From Orientallactaga sibirica (lineage: Eukaryota; Chordata; Mammalia; Rodentia; Dipodidae): a stretch of 64,000 bases of DNA. The notes under the pieces are model-generated. The model had not been told where the DNA came from. It ran no database searches and saw only the letters and a program-made list of their open reading frames with translations. Shown piece by piece: positions 11,590 to 23,076 of this stretch; positions within the stretch are counted from its first letter, which is position 1, and each line of letters opens with the position of its first letter. Location of the stretch: contig JAEOAD010002231.1 of assembly GCA_036365145.1 (NCBI GenBank), positions 3,327,501-3,391,500 on the forward strand. The letters are read 5' to 3'. The translations under genes and the position numbers were made by a program.

Positions 11590-12561
11590 CAATACTCAAT
11601 TTTTTTTGCTATGCATTTTCACATTTCCTATTCTCACTTTCTCCCCACTTTCCCCCTTGAGGCAGAAATCAAAATTCTATGGTACAATAAGTTACTTAGT
11701 ATTTCCTGGATGTCAAAGATTGCCATTTCATACATTCTATTCCCCTGGGTCCATATGCCTTTTAGCTGAGGTCAGTATGAACATGGGTGTGATATAGGCA
11801 AGCATGCAGCTCAGAGCATACTATTAAAGGAAGGACACTGAGAGTACTTGAAAGAAGCCTGTGCATTACCATGATGAATAAAATCAAAAGTACCATAGAA
11901 TGGAAAATTGACCACATCTTTATCTCAGATTTAATTGGCTTCATATAATAATTGGAGATAAATCCAAAGGTATGGTAAAAGTAGGGTAGCTTTCTATTTT
12001 CTTTCCTTATAACAAGTTTATCTGTTTTTTTTTAACAATAAATGCAAAAGGAAGCTAAGGACTTCAAGAGGTAATCACATCTCTAATGCAGTCTCCAGTG
12101 ATGCCTTAGAATGAGTAATTATTAGTCCTGGCAAAATCACTGACATATTCTCACCATTGGGATTAATCTATTTATACATTATAGTGAATGCATACTGAAT
12201 TTTGGTGAACTTAAAAAACTAGTGGGAAACATATATGACAAAATATCATAGGAAACTGCAAACAAAGCAACAAACGTATATTTTTATTGCCTTCTCTTTC
12301 AAGATTTTATAAACATAAGATACTGTGTTTTCAGTCAGAATGACAGAAGAACTAGAATTTATTCTGTGAAGGGACTAGGGCTTTGGGGGTTCCCTAAGCT
12401 GGAAAGGGAGTTCCTTCAGTGGCCATTTTCCTAAGAGATAAAATGTAAATGTTCCCCATCACTCCGCATTCTCCTAAAGGCTCTGTTCTGTGCTCTGCCT
12501 TGGTGTCTTCAATGTGGAGGCCAGAATTGAAGTTAGATGTCTTTCTCAGATGTTTCCACCA

Positions 12562-12700
12562 TATTTTTTGAGACAAAGTTTCCCATTGACCTGGACCTCA
12601 CTGATTTGGCTAGACTAGTTAGCCAAGTAAGCCCTAAGAATTCACCTTCCTCTGCCTTACAAGCACTAGAATTAAAGGCATTTACCACCATACCTGACAT
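12562..12700 (-). repeat. B4-like (B1-related) SINE
   Basis: gagacaaagtttcccattgacctgg, ctgatttggctagactagttagccaagtaagccc, then cactagaattaaaggcatttaccaccat: the B1-like half of rodent B4-type elements, reverse orientation. Confidence 0.65.
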
Positions 12701-12704
12701 TTTC

Positions 12705-12885
12705 CAATTCTCTTTTCATTTTGATGTCATGATCTTTTCCTCCCCTTATGATGGTCTTTTGTAGGTAGTGTCAGGCACTGCGAGGTCATGGATACCCAGG
12801 CCATTGTGTGTCTGGAGGAGCACTTTGTAAGGAGTCCTACTCTTTCTTTGGCTCTTATATTCTTTCCACCCCCTCTTCCGCCCAA
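12705..12885. other. Unidentified repeat-like segment
   Basis: The stretch gatgtcatgatcttttcctcccc, gtaggtagtgtcaggcactgcgaggtcatgg, ctggaggagcactttgtaaggagtcctac has the look of a dispersed repeat but I cannot name it. No splice-bounded frame fits TBCK. Confidence 0.3.
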
Positions 12886-13130
12886 ATTCCTGAAAAGAAG
12901 CAGCTTAAGGAAAGAAAAAGGGCTTATTTCAGCTTACAGTTCCAGAGGTGTAGTCCCACGTGTTTGCACTGCCCATATCAGTGACTATGATGGAAGAAGA
13001 TATTTTGGAGTGTCTATGCAGAAAAAAATAATACAGTTACTTGGTATGGATAGAGCAAAAGAATCTAGCCAACTAGGTATCCTCTAAACATATCAAATGA
13101 TGATTTTAATTTCACAGAGATATCACAGAA
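12886..13130 (-). mobile_element. MaLR-type LTR fragment
   Basis: aagcagcttaaggaaagaaaaagggcttatttcagcttacagttccagagg is the recurring MaLR LTR segment (sense on minus). The remainder is diverged. Confidence 0.5.
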
Positions 13131-13240
13131 CTGATTGGCTCACTATTTTGTCAGGGGAGTTATTGAGGAACCTTGTAATAGTTGTTAATTTGTAGAATCT
13201 ATGCATATAATGTATATAGTAGTATTGTATAGTCCCTAGA

Positions 13241-13452
13241 ATTTTTTAAATATATTTATTTGAGAGAGAAAGAGAATGGATGTGCCAGGGCCTTTAGCCA
13301 CTGCAAACAAACTCTAGATGCATGTGCCACTTTGTTGTTTTTTGGGGGGTGGGAATTTTTGTTTGGATTTTACATGAGTACTGGGAATTGTACCTGGGTC
13401 ATTAGGCTTTGCAGAGGAAAGCACCTTAACCACTAAGCCATCTCTTCAGCCC
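13241..13452 (-). repeat. tRNA/ID-derived SINE
   Basis: Reverse copy: tatttatttgagagagaaagagaatgg, tgccagggcctttagccactgcaaac, and end cactaagccatctcttcagccc. A G/T-rich insertion lies in the middle (about 13333-13368). Confidence 0.85.
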
Positions 13453-13982
13453 AGCTCTGAAGTTTTTGAGGGAGATATGAACTATCAATTTTGTTTTGCT
13501 TTCTTTTAACATGGTCAGGATTGTGTGCTGGGTCAATTTTTCATTGATTCTCATCTAGCCACTACCTGGTGTTGTAATTCTCACTCTATAAATTTAGAGA
13601 CAGACAGAATAAGTTGGTAGACCCCTTCAAGTATAGCAAATCAATGATGGAACCTCTTGGATATAGAATGAACCTCCAACCACTAATCTGTACTTTCCAT
13701 ATGTGCTTTGATTTTATCCAAATTAATTTTTGGTTGAAAAGAAAAATTATCTAGCATTTAATTTTTGTATTTTATTGAGAATTCATAACTTTGCAAACTT
13801 GTTAAATCAGACTGTTGTGTTCCACTTTGATATTTTGAAATAAAAGTTGAACTGTAAAATGTCTAGCAACTTAGTTTATGTCTAACAACTTACAGACAGA
13901 TGAAATATTTTTATACTGACTACAAATAATCTCTCATAGTTAACTGATATAGATTCTATTTCTGAGAAAAATTAGTTGTTAC

Positions 13983-14278
13983 TTTTGATGTGTATGTGTG
14001 ATGTGTATGTGTGTGAGTCCAAGTGCACATATGATGTTCAGAGGACAACTTTTGGGTGGTGTTCCTCACTGTTGACCTTCTACCACTCCGTTTGCCAGGT
14101 TAGTTGGCTTATGAGGGTCTGGCAGATTATCCTGTCTCTGCCACCCTTCTCTCATCTGTAGCTGTGCTAGGACTGCAGATTGCTGCTATAGCCTCTGGCT
14201 TTATATGGAATCTGGAGTCTTGAACTCAAGTACACACACTTGTGTGCCTTTATCTATTGAACCATTTCCTAGCTCTGA
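13983..14278 (-). repeat. B4-like (ID-B1 fusion) SINE
   Basis: TG-rich tail, agtgcacatatgatgttcagaggacaacttttggg, a diverged B1 middle (gctgtgctaggactgcag), and an ID-like end (cctttatctattgaaccatttcctagctct). Confidence 0.6.
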
Positions 14279-15905
14279 AGATGAATTCTTAAATTTAGCA
14301 TAAATATGTGTGCCTAGTAGCAAAATACGTTACTTTCTTTTTTTCAATTCCAAAAACTAATTTTCCTTTAAAAATTTATAGGTTAAATACAAAATTCAAG
14401 TGATTTGTTCTAAATAAAAGTTTCAAATATATCATTTTATTATTAAAAACACCTGTCCTCTAATTCTGAAATTACCAACCCATACTCTAAGTGAGCTCTT
14501 TATCTTGAGATTATAGTAGAATGTCTTTAAACATAATATAAAATTACATACTAATAATATCTGAATGTTAATTATTAATAATTTTTATCCATTTCTTAAA
14601 TCACCCAGTAGCTAACTATATTTCATGTGTGCTTCCTCTTTTATAACATTTTACCTCACTCTGATACCAAGAAAGTTTTCTACTAAAAAGGAAATTTTCT
14701 CTGGGATTAATCAGATTTTTTTTTTTTAATAAGGTGCAAGAACATCTTGAACTCATACAATCTAGGAATGTTTGCTGACAGTCTGGGTGTTTTGGCTTAT
14801 GTAGTGGTCTTTAGAAATTTCATGGATCATTGATCTAAGAAAATAGCTTGTGTGGTTTTAGTTACCACCTACCTACACATGAATGACACTGACCTCTGAT
14901 TCTCTTTCCTGCCCTCTATTTCTTGCAATCAGGATAAATTCTCTTCTTGGAAACATTTCAATTGCCTAAAGGAACTGATGGATTCAGGCCACAAGGGATC
15001 TCTCTTAACAACTTAGCCTAATTTACAGTTTTTACCAAATATTGTAAGATAATTCTTTTACTCATTTCACCATGATTTATTCCCATCTTGTTCAGTAATT
15101 AAAAGACTAAGAGTGGTGCATTTTTATTAAATGAGTGCTTTTATACATAGTCTCTGTGTGACTTGATTAATTTATATTTTATTGACTGGTTGAAGGATTA
15201 TATGTTCTCATACAAATGAAGAGAATTTAGCCATATTGTATATACTGTTATATTTATACTCCATTCCTACTATTGAATACATATTTCTTAAATACCTACT
15301 GTACCAGCACTGTGATGGACATGTGGATTTATAGTTGAATGCAGTATTTTCTCAAGATACAATAAGAGAAATAAGCCTATATGGTAATAATTAGTATCAA
15401 ATTAGTTAGCTCTGCAATTATATAGTATAATACTACAAGGAAAAAAATAGATAATTCTACCAAAGCTTTAATGAAACCATTAGGATATTGGCAAAAATTT
15501 ATTGAAATCAAAAAGTGGTTATAAAGAAAAATGTCAAAACAGGTAATTGATAAAATAAGAGGAGTGTCCAAGGATTAGGACCTCAAGATTTTGATGACAT
15601 TAAAGACCAGATTCTTAGAGTGAGGATCAATGAAGCATGGAAGATTGCACTGAAAAATCTAGATACTTCAAATCCAAATTGAGTAATGTCTCCTGATAAA
15701 CTATAATTAGTGATTTTGGTTACATTTAGATGAAAACCTGTGCCTATAAGCATGTTAAATTAGCCAATCATGTAGATATTGAACCCTTTATGGTAGCCTG
15801 TGTATTTTTTAGCAAGTAGCTACAGATGGTTTCAAGTTGATTCAGTCAGAAATAAACAGCATTTTTCTTATAAGTGTACCTAGAATGGACTAAAGAAAAT
15901 ATATT
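14279..15905. other. Unique AT-rich DNA, no gene seen
   Basis: About 1.6 kb without recognisable exon or clear repeat. Frames are short. Confidence 0.6.
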
Positions 15906-15906
15906 T

Positions 15907-16140
15907 GAGCCTGGCAACATGGCTCAATGGTTAAGGCACTTGCCTGCAAAGGCTAATGAACCTGGTTTAATTCCCTAGTATCACAGTAAAGTCATATATG
16001 TTCAATGTGGCACATGCGTCTGGAGTTCGTTTTTAGCAGCTAGAGGCCCTGGTGTGCCCATTCTCTCTGTCTTTCTGTCTCTCTTCTCTCTGTCTCCCTC
16101 CACTTATAAATAAATTAATTAAAATGTCGAAAATATATAT
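15907..16140 (+). repeat. tRNA/ID-derived SINE
   Basis: Forward copy: gcctggcaacatggctcaatggttaaggcacttgcctgcaaaggc, tgcgtctggagttcg, gctagaggccctgg, TCT-rich block, then aaataaattaatt tail. Confidence 0.85.
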
Positions 16141-16232
16141 ATATATACTTGGGGTATATTCTTGAAAATTCATTAATGTACGTTCAGAATTCAAGTATAG
16201 GCAAGTTGACTCATATCTAGAAGTTATCAACA

Positions 16233-16567
16233 TTTACAGCCTGGGAGATGGCTTAGTGGTTAAAGGCACTTACTTGCAAAGCCTGACAGACTAGGTACAA
16301 TTCCCCAGGACCCCCATAAAGCTGGACAAAAGAGGCACATTCATCTGTGATCCCAGAGCACCTAAGACAATGGGAGACAGTGTCAGGAGAATCTGAAGCT
16401 CATGGGCCAGCTAGTCTGGACTTCACTTGCAGTCTGGCAGTTCATTTACTGCAGCTGGAGACTCTGTCTCAAAGAAGATAGAACACAGACACTTCAGTGT
16501 TGCCCTTTGACTTCCACATGTGCCATGACACATGGGCACATACACATATTCACAAATAAATAATATT
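16233..16567 (+). repeat. B4-like (ID-B1 fusion) SINE
   Basis: An ID/tRNA-like head (cagcctgggagatggcttagtggttaaaggcac) is followed by a B1-like body (ctgtgatcccagagcacc) and an A-rich, CA-containing tail (cacatgggcacatacacatattcacaaataaat). Confidence 0.65.
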
Positions 16568-16766
16568 TTGAAAAGAAAATAGCAACATTTATTCTTGTTG
16601 CTGCTGCTATTTCTTCAGTTACTTTTTAATCTTATTTTAGCAATATTTATGGTTTTTGAACTTTGTTTTATCTCACTAATGAAATAAATCAATTTTGGTG
16701 TTTTTCTTTCATTTGAAAACAAATGGAGGGGCTAGAGAGATGGCTTAGCAGTGAAAGGACCTTGGT

Positions 16767-16827
16767 TGATGTGAAATAAAAGTAGCATACACACAATAGC
16801 CACTAAGGATTATATTCACTTGTCCAG
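16767..16827 (+). repeat. 61-bp copy of downstream local sequence
   Basis: Identical base for base to 17235-17295 (starts tgatgtgaaataaaagtagc, ends cacttgtccag). This copy sits inside the SINE; the downstream one is in what looks like the original unique context. Confidence 0.9.
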
Positions 16828-16940
16828 TGTTGGGGTCCCCCCAAGGCCAGCTCAGGAGGGACGATAGGGTCTCTGCGAATTGGGGTGAGCAGCGCGGAGT
16901 CACGACACAGACTCCGGGAGTTGGGTGAAAGTGGGAGGCG
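16828..16940. other. GC-rich CpG-containing insert of unknown origin
   Basis: It starts tgttggggtcccccc and contains several CpGs (gggacgat, ctgcgaatt, agcgcggagtcacgacac, ccggg, ggcgag), unlike the AT-rich surroundings. The TG start (CA end in reverse) is compatible with an LTR edge, but I could not match it to a known element. Confidence 0.6.
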
Positions 16941-17234
16941 AGATTCCCCAGGACCTACATAAACCAGATGCACAAGGTAGTGCATGTGTCTGGAGTGCAT
17001 TTGCAGTGGCTGGAGGCCCTGGCATGTCCATTTTCTCTCTCTCTCTCTGCCTCTTTCCCTCCCTCACTCTCTCAAATAAATAAATAATTTTAAAAAAACT
17101 AAAGGGAAAAGGTAAATAACCCTCAGGTATTACCTTCATTGCATGTATGGAAATTATCAGTTTTTAAACCAGCCTTCTGAATCTATTGTTGGCTTATTGA
17201 TTGTGGAGATTTGGTTTTCCTCTTAGTATCCATG

Positions 17235-17295
17235 TGATGTGAAATAAAAGTAGCATACACACAATAGCCACTAAGGATTATATTCACTTGTCCAG
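17235..17295 (+). repeat. Donor copy of the 61-bp duplicate
   Basis: Perfect match to 16767-16827. The flanks here (ccatg before, gacag after) are unrelated to those of the other copy apart from a few bases. Confidence 0.9.
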
Positions 17296-17346
17296 GACAG
17301 TAGTAATAAAGTAAATGGTACCTCTGCATTCTCTGTTGTAACAATA

Positions 17347-17900
17347 TTGTATCAGTTACTTTTATCTTCCCTGTGACAGAATTCACTAATAACATGGGAT
17401 GCCTTTTCCCAGAGAGAGCTCCAGAAGCAACAGTTTAAAAGGAGGAAGGATTTTTGTGACTCATGGGTGAGGGGATTCAGTCCGTAATGGTGGGAAAGGA
17501 GTTAGAGTGGGGAAACTCCTATCATGGTGGCAGGAACATGACACTGCCTGCTCACACCTTGGCAGATCAGCAAACATCTGCTTTTTCTTGGGCTGGCTTT
17601 TCTTGGGCTTTCCATTGGAAGTAGGGGAGAAGAACTGCACTGGCATCTTTGAGATCAGATGGATGGCCCATTGTAAGAGGACTAAGACCTGACCTTCACA
17701 GATTAACACACAGGGCTATCAGAGCCTCCTTGCAAGGAATGTGCTTCCACACATTGCATAGTCTCATTGGCTTTCTGTCTGAAACCGGAGTAGTACAGAA
17801 CCCACAAACTCACCCCCACTCTTACATTCTATACCTGCAGAAACAGCATCATACAGATGGCCTGTATTGTGCCAGGGGTCCAGATTCTGCTGCCCATTTG
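17347..17900 (-). mobile_element. Diverged LTR-like repeat, first copy of a local duplication
   Basis: Starts ttgtatcagttacttttatc and ctgtgacagaat, then agcaacagtttaaaaggagg and aaggatttttgtga, a diverged form of the MaLR LTR layout. The segment 17347-17506 is repeated at 17898-18021. This copy has about 45 extra bases (near 17382-17425) absent from the second. Confidence 0.5.
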
Positions 17901-18021
17901 TATCAGTTACTTTTATCTTCCCTGTGACAGAATACCTGCCAGCAACAGTTTAAAAGGAGGAAGGATTTTTGTGAGTCATGGGTGAGGGGATTCAGTCCGT
18001 AATGGTGGGAAAGGAGTTAGA
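17898..18021 (-). repeat. Second copy of the local duplication
   Basis: Matches 17347-17506 nearly base for base outside the gap (one clear difference, gactcatgg versus gagtcatgg) and stops after gagttaga. The offset is about 550 bp. Confidence 0.85.
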
Positions 18022-18214
18022 AACCCCCTTTGTCTACTGCTGCAGTGTCCTTTGTGTGTGTTCATGGCTGACTCTCAGAAAACCTCTCCCTAGCCAGATT
18101 TTCTTTTTTTTTTCCCAGAAAGGTCACCCTGGAGCTGTGTTAGCCAGATTTTCTTTTTGTTTTCAGAAAGGTACCCTGAGCTTTCTTTCTTTCTTTTTAC
18201 TTTTTTTTTTTTTG

Positions 18215-18440
18215 GTGAGGGTTGTGTGTGTGTAGTATTTGTGGTTTCTGTGTGTGCATGTGATGTATGCACTTGTTTTTGCAGATGCACACACCCCTTG
18301 CACACAAGTGCAGAGGCCAGGGAACAATATCAAGATGCTATACACACAGCTTTGTAGACTTTTTACATGGATTCCAGGAACCAACTCAGACCCTCATGCT
18401 TGCTCAGCAAACTCCCACTGATTGATTTCCCTAACCCTTC
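18215..18440 (-). repeat. Possible B4-like SINE remnant
   Basis: TG-rich start, gcacacaagtgcagaggccagggaac, ggattccaggaaccaactcagaccctcatgcttgctcagcaaactcccactga: the ID-like end of a reverse B4-type element, diverged. Confidence 0.45.
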
Positions 18441-19140
18441 AGATACTTTACTTTCAAATAATTGCTTGACAATTTGGTTTTCAGTTTTCCATTCTAGAGT
18501 CTTCTGTGAATGAGCTCTGACCCTCAAGTCAGCTCTCAAATTGTCCCCATGCAAAACGCAATTCACACATGATTTCTCTTTTAGTGATACTAATCTTTTC
18601 AATAATTACAACTATTTTGCTCAATCTCATGCTGTCTGCAACTTTACAGGGTTCACTTTCCCCTTTCGTCACCAATATGGACAGTTTTCACATCTTTTGC
18701 TCTTTATCACTATAAATCTGGCTAAATGCACCACAAAGTGACTGCTATCCTGCCTTGAAATTTTCTATTGCAAAAAAAAAAAAATAGTCCATTAATTGTG
18801 AATTCAGTCTCATTCAGTTTTTAGGACACAGGCATCATGCAGTCAGATGCTTTAACAGAAAGTAACATGAATTGCCTCTAGACCAATTCCCAAAAAGGCA
18901 CTTGTTCTCTTTTGAAACTTCATGAGGGTAGCTTTCCTCAGCACATTTCTGTTAGCACTCTGGTCTTCCACAGTCCCATCAGAATCATCCAGTAAGCTTT
19001 ATTTACAGCATTCTATGGGCTGTCTTAGCTGGCAACTCCAAACTCTTACACATTTCTCCAACAATGAATTCCAGAGGCCTAAGAACCACATGGGCAGGTT
19101 TAGCACAGTGACTCCACTTTTCAATACTTATTTTCTGCAT

Positions 19141-19477
19141 TCGTTACTTTTCTTGGTGCTGTAACAGAGTGCCTAACAGAAACACTTTAAGGAAAAACAG
19201 GGTTTACTTTGGCTCATAGATCCTAGATAGTTGTAGGAAAGAAATGGCAATGGGTATTTGCGGCTGCTTTATCAAACCTCAGCAGATCCAAGAAGTGGAG
19301 GGCTCCAGCCGGAAGTGGAGCCCTGTAACTCTCAAGTCCCACCCCAATGGCCCATGTCTGCCAGTGAAGCTTCATGACCAAGGTTTCCCAAATCTCCCAA
19401 AACAGTGCCAACAAATGGGGATCAAGTGAACAAACAGAAAAGCCAGTGTGGGACATTTCACACTCAAACTGTAACAA
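19141..19477 (-). mobile_element. MaLR-type solo LTR
   Basis: Contains gctgtaacagagtgcctaac, aaggaaaaacagggtttactttggctcatag, and the end catttcacactcaaactgtaaca. Same layout and orientation as the other MaLR LTRs, diverged. Confidence 0.6.
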
Positions 19478-19708
19478 ATAGAAACTGTTAATTTTTTAAA
19501 GTTTGTTCATAAGGTTATGATTTGGGAATTGTGTAGGATGAAGCTTTATTACTCTTGTCAATATATTTTTAATTGTGTGACTCTCATACTTCCAGTCCTT
19601 AATCTCCTTTCATTTTCCATTTTTAATTAGACTTTAATACATTACTAGACATGATATTTTTACCTTGCTGGTGCATTGTATAACTGTATTGCTTAAAAAG
19701 ATTTCATG

Positions 19709-19893
19709 GGCTGGAGAGATGACCTAGTGGTTAAGAGGTTTGCCTCAGGTTTGATTCCCCAGGACCCTCATAAGCCAGGTGTGCAAGGTGGCACATGCAT
19801 CTGGAGTTCGTTTGCAGCAGCTGGAGGCCCTGGTTTGCCCATTCTTGTTCTCTCTCTCTTTCCCTTTCTCTCTCTCAAATAAATATATTTTTT
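19709..19893 (+). repeat. tRNA/ID-derived SINE (first of three)
   Basis: Forward copy from gggctggagagatgacctag to aaataaatat. A diverged target duplication (atttcatg) is seen at both ends. Confidence 0.9.
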
Positions 19894-19954
19894 TAAGTTT
19901 TCAAAAAATATTTCATGATCAAACTTCTTAACCATGTTAAAGAATGCAGCTTTA

Positions 19955-20180
19955 GGGCTGGGGCAATGGCTTAGTGGTTAAGGCGTTTGCCTGCAAAGCC
20001 TAAGGACCCCGGTTCAATTCCCCAGGACCCATGTAAGCAAGTTGCACAAGAGGGCACATATGTCTGGAGTTTGTTTGAAGTGGCTGGAGGCCCTGGCATG
20101 CCTATTCACTCTTTCTCTCTATTTGTATCTTCTCTCTCTCTCTCTCTCTTTCAAATAAATAACTAAACTATTTTTTAAAA
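19955..20180 (+). repeat. tRNA/ID-derived SINE (second of three)
   Basis: Forward copy, gggctggggcaatggcttagtgg to aaataactaaac. It is flanked by aaagaatgcagctttaggg at its left (about 19938-19956) and again at its right (20181-20199). Confidence 0.92.
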
Positions 20181-20197
20181 AAAGAATGCAGCTTTAG

Positions 20198-20410
20198 GGC
20201 TTGAGAGATGGCTTAATAGTAGTTAAGGTGCTTCCCTGCAAAAGCTAGTGACCTGAGTTCACTTCCACAGTACTCATGTAAAGCCAGATGTACAAAGTGG
20301 CATATGCATCTGGAGTTCATTTGCAGCAGCTGGATGCCCTGGTCCAGTCCTATTCTCTCTCTATCTATCTTTGCTTGCAAATAAATAAATAAATAAATAA
20401 CTTTTTAAAA
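20198..20410 (+). repeat. tRNA/ID-derived SINE (third of three)
   Basis: Forward copy from gggcttgagagatggcttaat to an (AAAT)n tail. It is flanked by aaagaatgcagcttta at 20181-20196 and a diverged aaggaatacagcttta at 20411-20426. Confidence 0.92.
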
Positions 20411-20426
20411 AAGGAATACAGCTTTA

Positions 20427-21240
20427 AAAGAAGTTAAAGATACAGAGCTCCAAAATTACCTTCATTGCTTTTATTATATGAAATAATTTCTTCTCCTTTT
20501 TACTTTATATTTAAAAGCAACTTAAAATTTAAACTTTAAGAGTATAAAAGGATAGAAAACCAAATGTGATTTATTGTCCAAGTTAAATTGCAGATACTGA
20601 GTTTGTCTTCCTCCTACACAGTAGGCAGCACATCAGTCTCATAATCTGAATATTCTCAGTCTTTTAACCATAATTCACATGTAATCTGAAGTAATAGACA
20701 AGGAATGGCTTATCATGAATTTTAGTTTTTAAAATAGAGGAATAAATTATTTTGTTTTATATATACACATTTTTACACAGATGTACTTTTTGACATATAA
20801 GTGTAATTAATATCTCATTTAATAAAAGGCCAGCATAGAATGTAGAGCCTGCAGTCTTCTGTTTTCAGCAACTTCAAAACTGGTTTAGTGAGAAACATCA
20901 CTAAAGGTTTGGTTTTAATTCCATGAGAAAAGTCTAGGTCTGTATGAAGGGATATGCAGCTGAGGCCCTCTAGTGTTGCCACTAACTATGGCACTAGTTT
21001 TTATGATAACTGAAGAGTTGAGAGACCAAGACTGAATAAGAAGTTAAAGTCATTTTGGAGATCCAAAGGAGATTTTGAAACTAGGTTATGTTTTATTCTT
21101 AACTCCAAGGAATTTTTTCCTTTGGTTTTCAAATAGTTTATTTACAAAATTAAAATAGTATCTTTATAAATAATAAACTTCATTTTTTACAAATATCATA
21201 GGAAATGTCAACTTACATTTTTCTTCAAAAAATGACTGAC
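20427..21240. other. Unique AT-rich DNA, no gene seen
   Basis: No exon or repeat recognised. Confidence 0.55.
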
Positions 21241-21241
21241 A

Positions 21242-21403
21242 GTCGGGCATGGTGGTGCATGCCTTTAATCCCAGCACTCAGGAAGTAGAGGTAGGAGGAC
21301 TGTCATGAGTTCAAGGCCACCCTGAGACTACATAGTGAATTCCAGGTCAGCCTGGGCTAGATTGAGACCCTAATCTCAAAACACAAAAAAATTAAAAATA
21401 AAA
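21242..21403 (+). repeat. B1 SINE
   Basis: Forward B1: gtcgggcatggtggtgcatgcctttaatcccagcactcagg through ttccaggtcagcctgggctag to an A-rich tail. gactgacag is present on both sides. Confidence 0.93.
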
Positions 21404-22774
21404 AAGGACTGACAGCTGAGGAATAGATTGCTATACTTGTGATGGAGAGAAATTGAGTTTGAGTGAAATGAGCTGGTGAAAGAGACAAGAGCACATACCA
21501 CAGAGGAAATGAAAACAACAATTTTTATCTCATTCCATAATTAAATGATTCTAACTATTCTTGCATATACTCAAAATAATAATGAATAATTTTTAAAATC
21601 ATATTTTTCACCTAAGAATAGGTTCTGCTGAAAAGAGACAAACAATAGTCTGGAAATCCATATCTCCCCTCCTGTATCCTCTCTCGCTGTACCTTTTCCT
21701 CCCGCTTGTCCTCCCTGTTCCCCTCCCTCCAAAAGAGAAGTTACAGAGTTAAGTACTAAACAGGGCTAAAGGTCAATATATGAAAAGTAAAGTAAAATGT
21801 TTGTCTAGAAAATAGTCTGAATTTTCAATGGCTCATTAAGTGTTCTACTTTGAGAAAAGAAAAATAATCAAAGTCACGTTTCCTTGTTAATATGAAAATC
21901 TTACATGTTGACTGCCCAGTGAATGATTATATATACATACATACATATATGAGAGAGAGACAGAGATTTTTTAAAAGCAAAGAAAAGGCTACACTTGGTG
22001 CTGACTAGACAAGTGTGCTGATGCCTTAGTTATATTGGGCTAAAATTTTTTAAAGTCTAAAGATAAAGTAACATAGTATTTGCAAAGCTTCTACAGGTAC
22101 TAACTAGACATTTACAACAACATTGTAATCAGACTTATATTGACTCCTCACCACTCATGAGATTACTCAAATATAATGAAGTAATTCTTTAGAAATTTAA
22201 ATCAAAGATAAGGACACTTTCAGACATGCCATGCTGTAAAATGTCCTACTCTTGCTCTCTTTATGAATAACTTATCCAGAACATATTTTAGATAAATATA
22301 AGTTATATACAGTATAAAATTTATAGTAACTGTATACAGTCTATATTTTTTATACAATTGTAGCATTCATTGACCTCTGATGACATTTTCTCTTTAAGGA
22401 CCCAGGCTAGACTTCTGTCTCTGCTTAGTTGGATAATTAGCCATGATATGGCCACTTGTATTAGTTACTTCCTGCCTCTCAGCACACAATCCAAAGGCCA
22501 CACAATAGTTTAAAAGGTTATCTGTCTCCTTGTGCCTTCCTAGCTCATCTTTTAGCATTTGTCACAATGGCTGCAGGGACAGTAGCTTGTGATGCTTTCT
22601 AGAACTTCCTATTTATTAATTCTAACTTGCCTGCATCTCTGCCTCTGTCTGCAACTACAAACTGTCTCTTCTCAATGAGACTTTTCCCAACTACACTGTG
22701 CAGTTTTCCTTTTAGGTAGCACTTAACCACTATTACATTATCTATTACTATTACATTATGTATTTGTGCAGATT
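21404..22774. other. Mostly unique DNA, no gene seen
   Basis: It contains a pyrimidine-rich stretch (about 21660-21735) and a short (CATA)/(GA) run (about 21934-21964). No recognisable coding exon. Confidence 0.5.
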
Positions 22775-22965
22775 TTTAAAATATTTTATATTTATTTATT
22801 TAGGAGAGGGAAAAAGAGAGTGCACCAGGGTTTTTAGCCACTGCAAACGCACTCCAGACACATGTGCCACCATGTATATCTAGCTTACATGGATTCTAGT
22901 GAATTGAACTCAGGTCCTTGAGCTTTATAGGCAAGCACCTTAATTGCTAAGCCATCTCTCCACCT
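22775..22965 (-). repeat. tRNA/ID-derived SINE
   Basis: Reverse copy: tatttatttatttaggagagg, caccagggtttttagccactgcaaac, end gctaagccatctctccac. Confidence 0.85.
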
Positions 22966-23038
22966 ATTTGTGCAGTTATAACCTTCAAGAAAGGAGTCTA
23001 GGTTTCTTTCAGTGCACCTAAAATTTGGTAATGTAAAA

Positions 23039-23076
23039 TTAATATTAGGAAAGAAATTAATATTAGGAAAGAAAAT
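23039..23076. repeat. Short tandem duplication (17 bp)
   Basis: attaatattaggaaaga occurs twice head to tail. Confidence 0.8.

Larger units (their letters stand above)
16725..17099 (+). repeat. tRNA/ID-derived SINE split by a ~174-bp patch
   Basis: The head (ggggctagagagatggcttagcag...ccttggttga) stops near 16767. The body resumes near 16940 with gattccccaggacctac and runs to the aaataaataaat tail. Between them lie a 61-bp copy of local DNA (16767-16827) and a GC-rich block (16828-16940). In intact family members the two SINE parts are continuous. Confidence 0.85.

Noticed and set aside
19709..20410. Regularly spaced direct repeats, CRISPR-like at first sight
   Set aside because: They are three SINE copies with target duplications in a mammalian intron.
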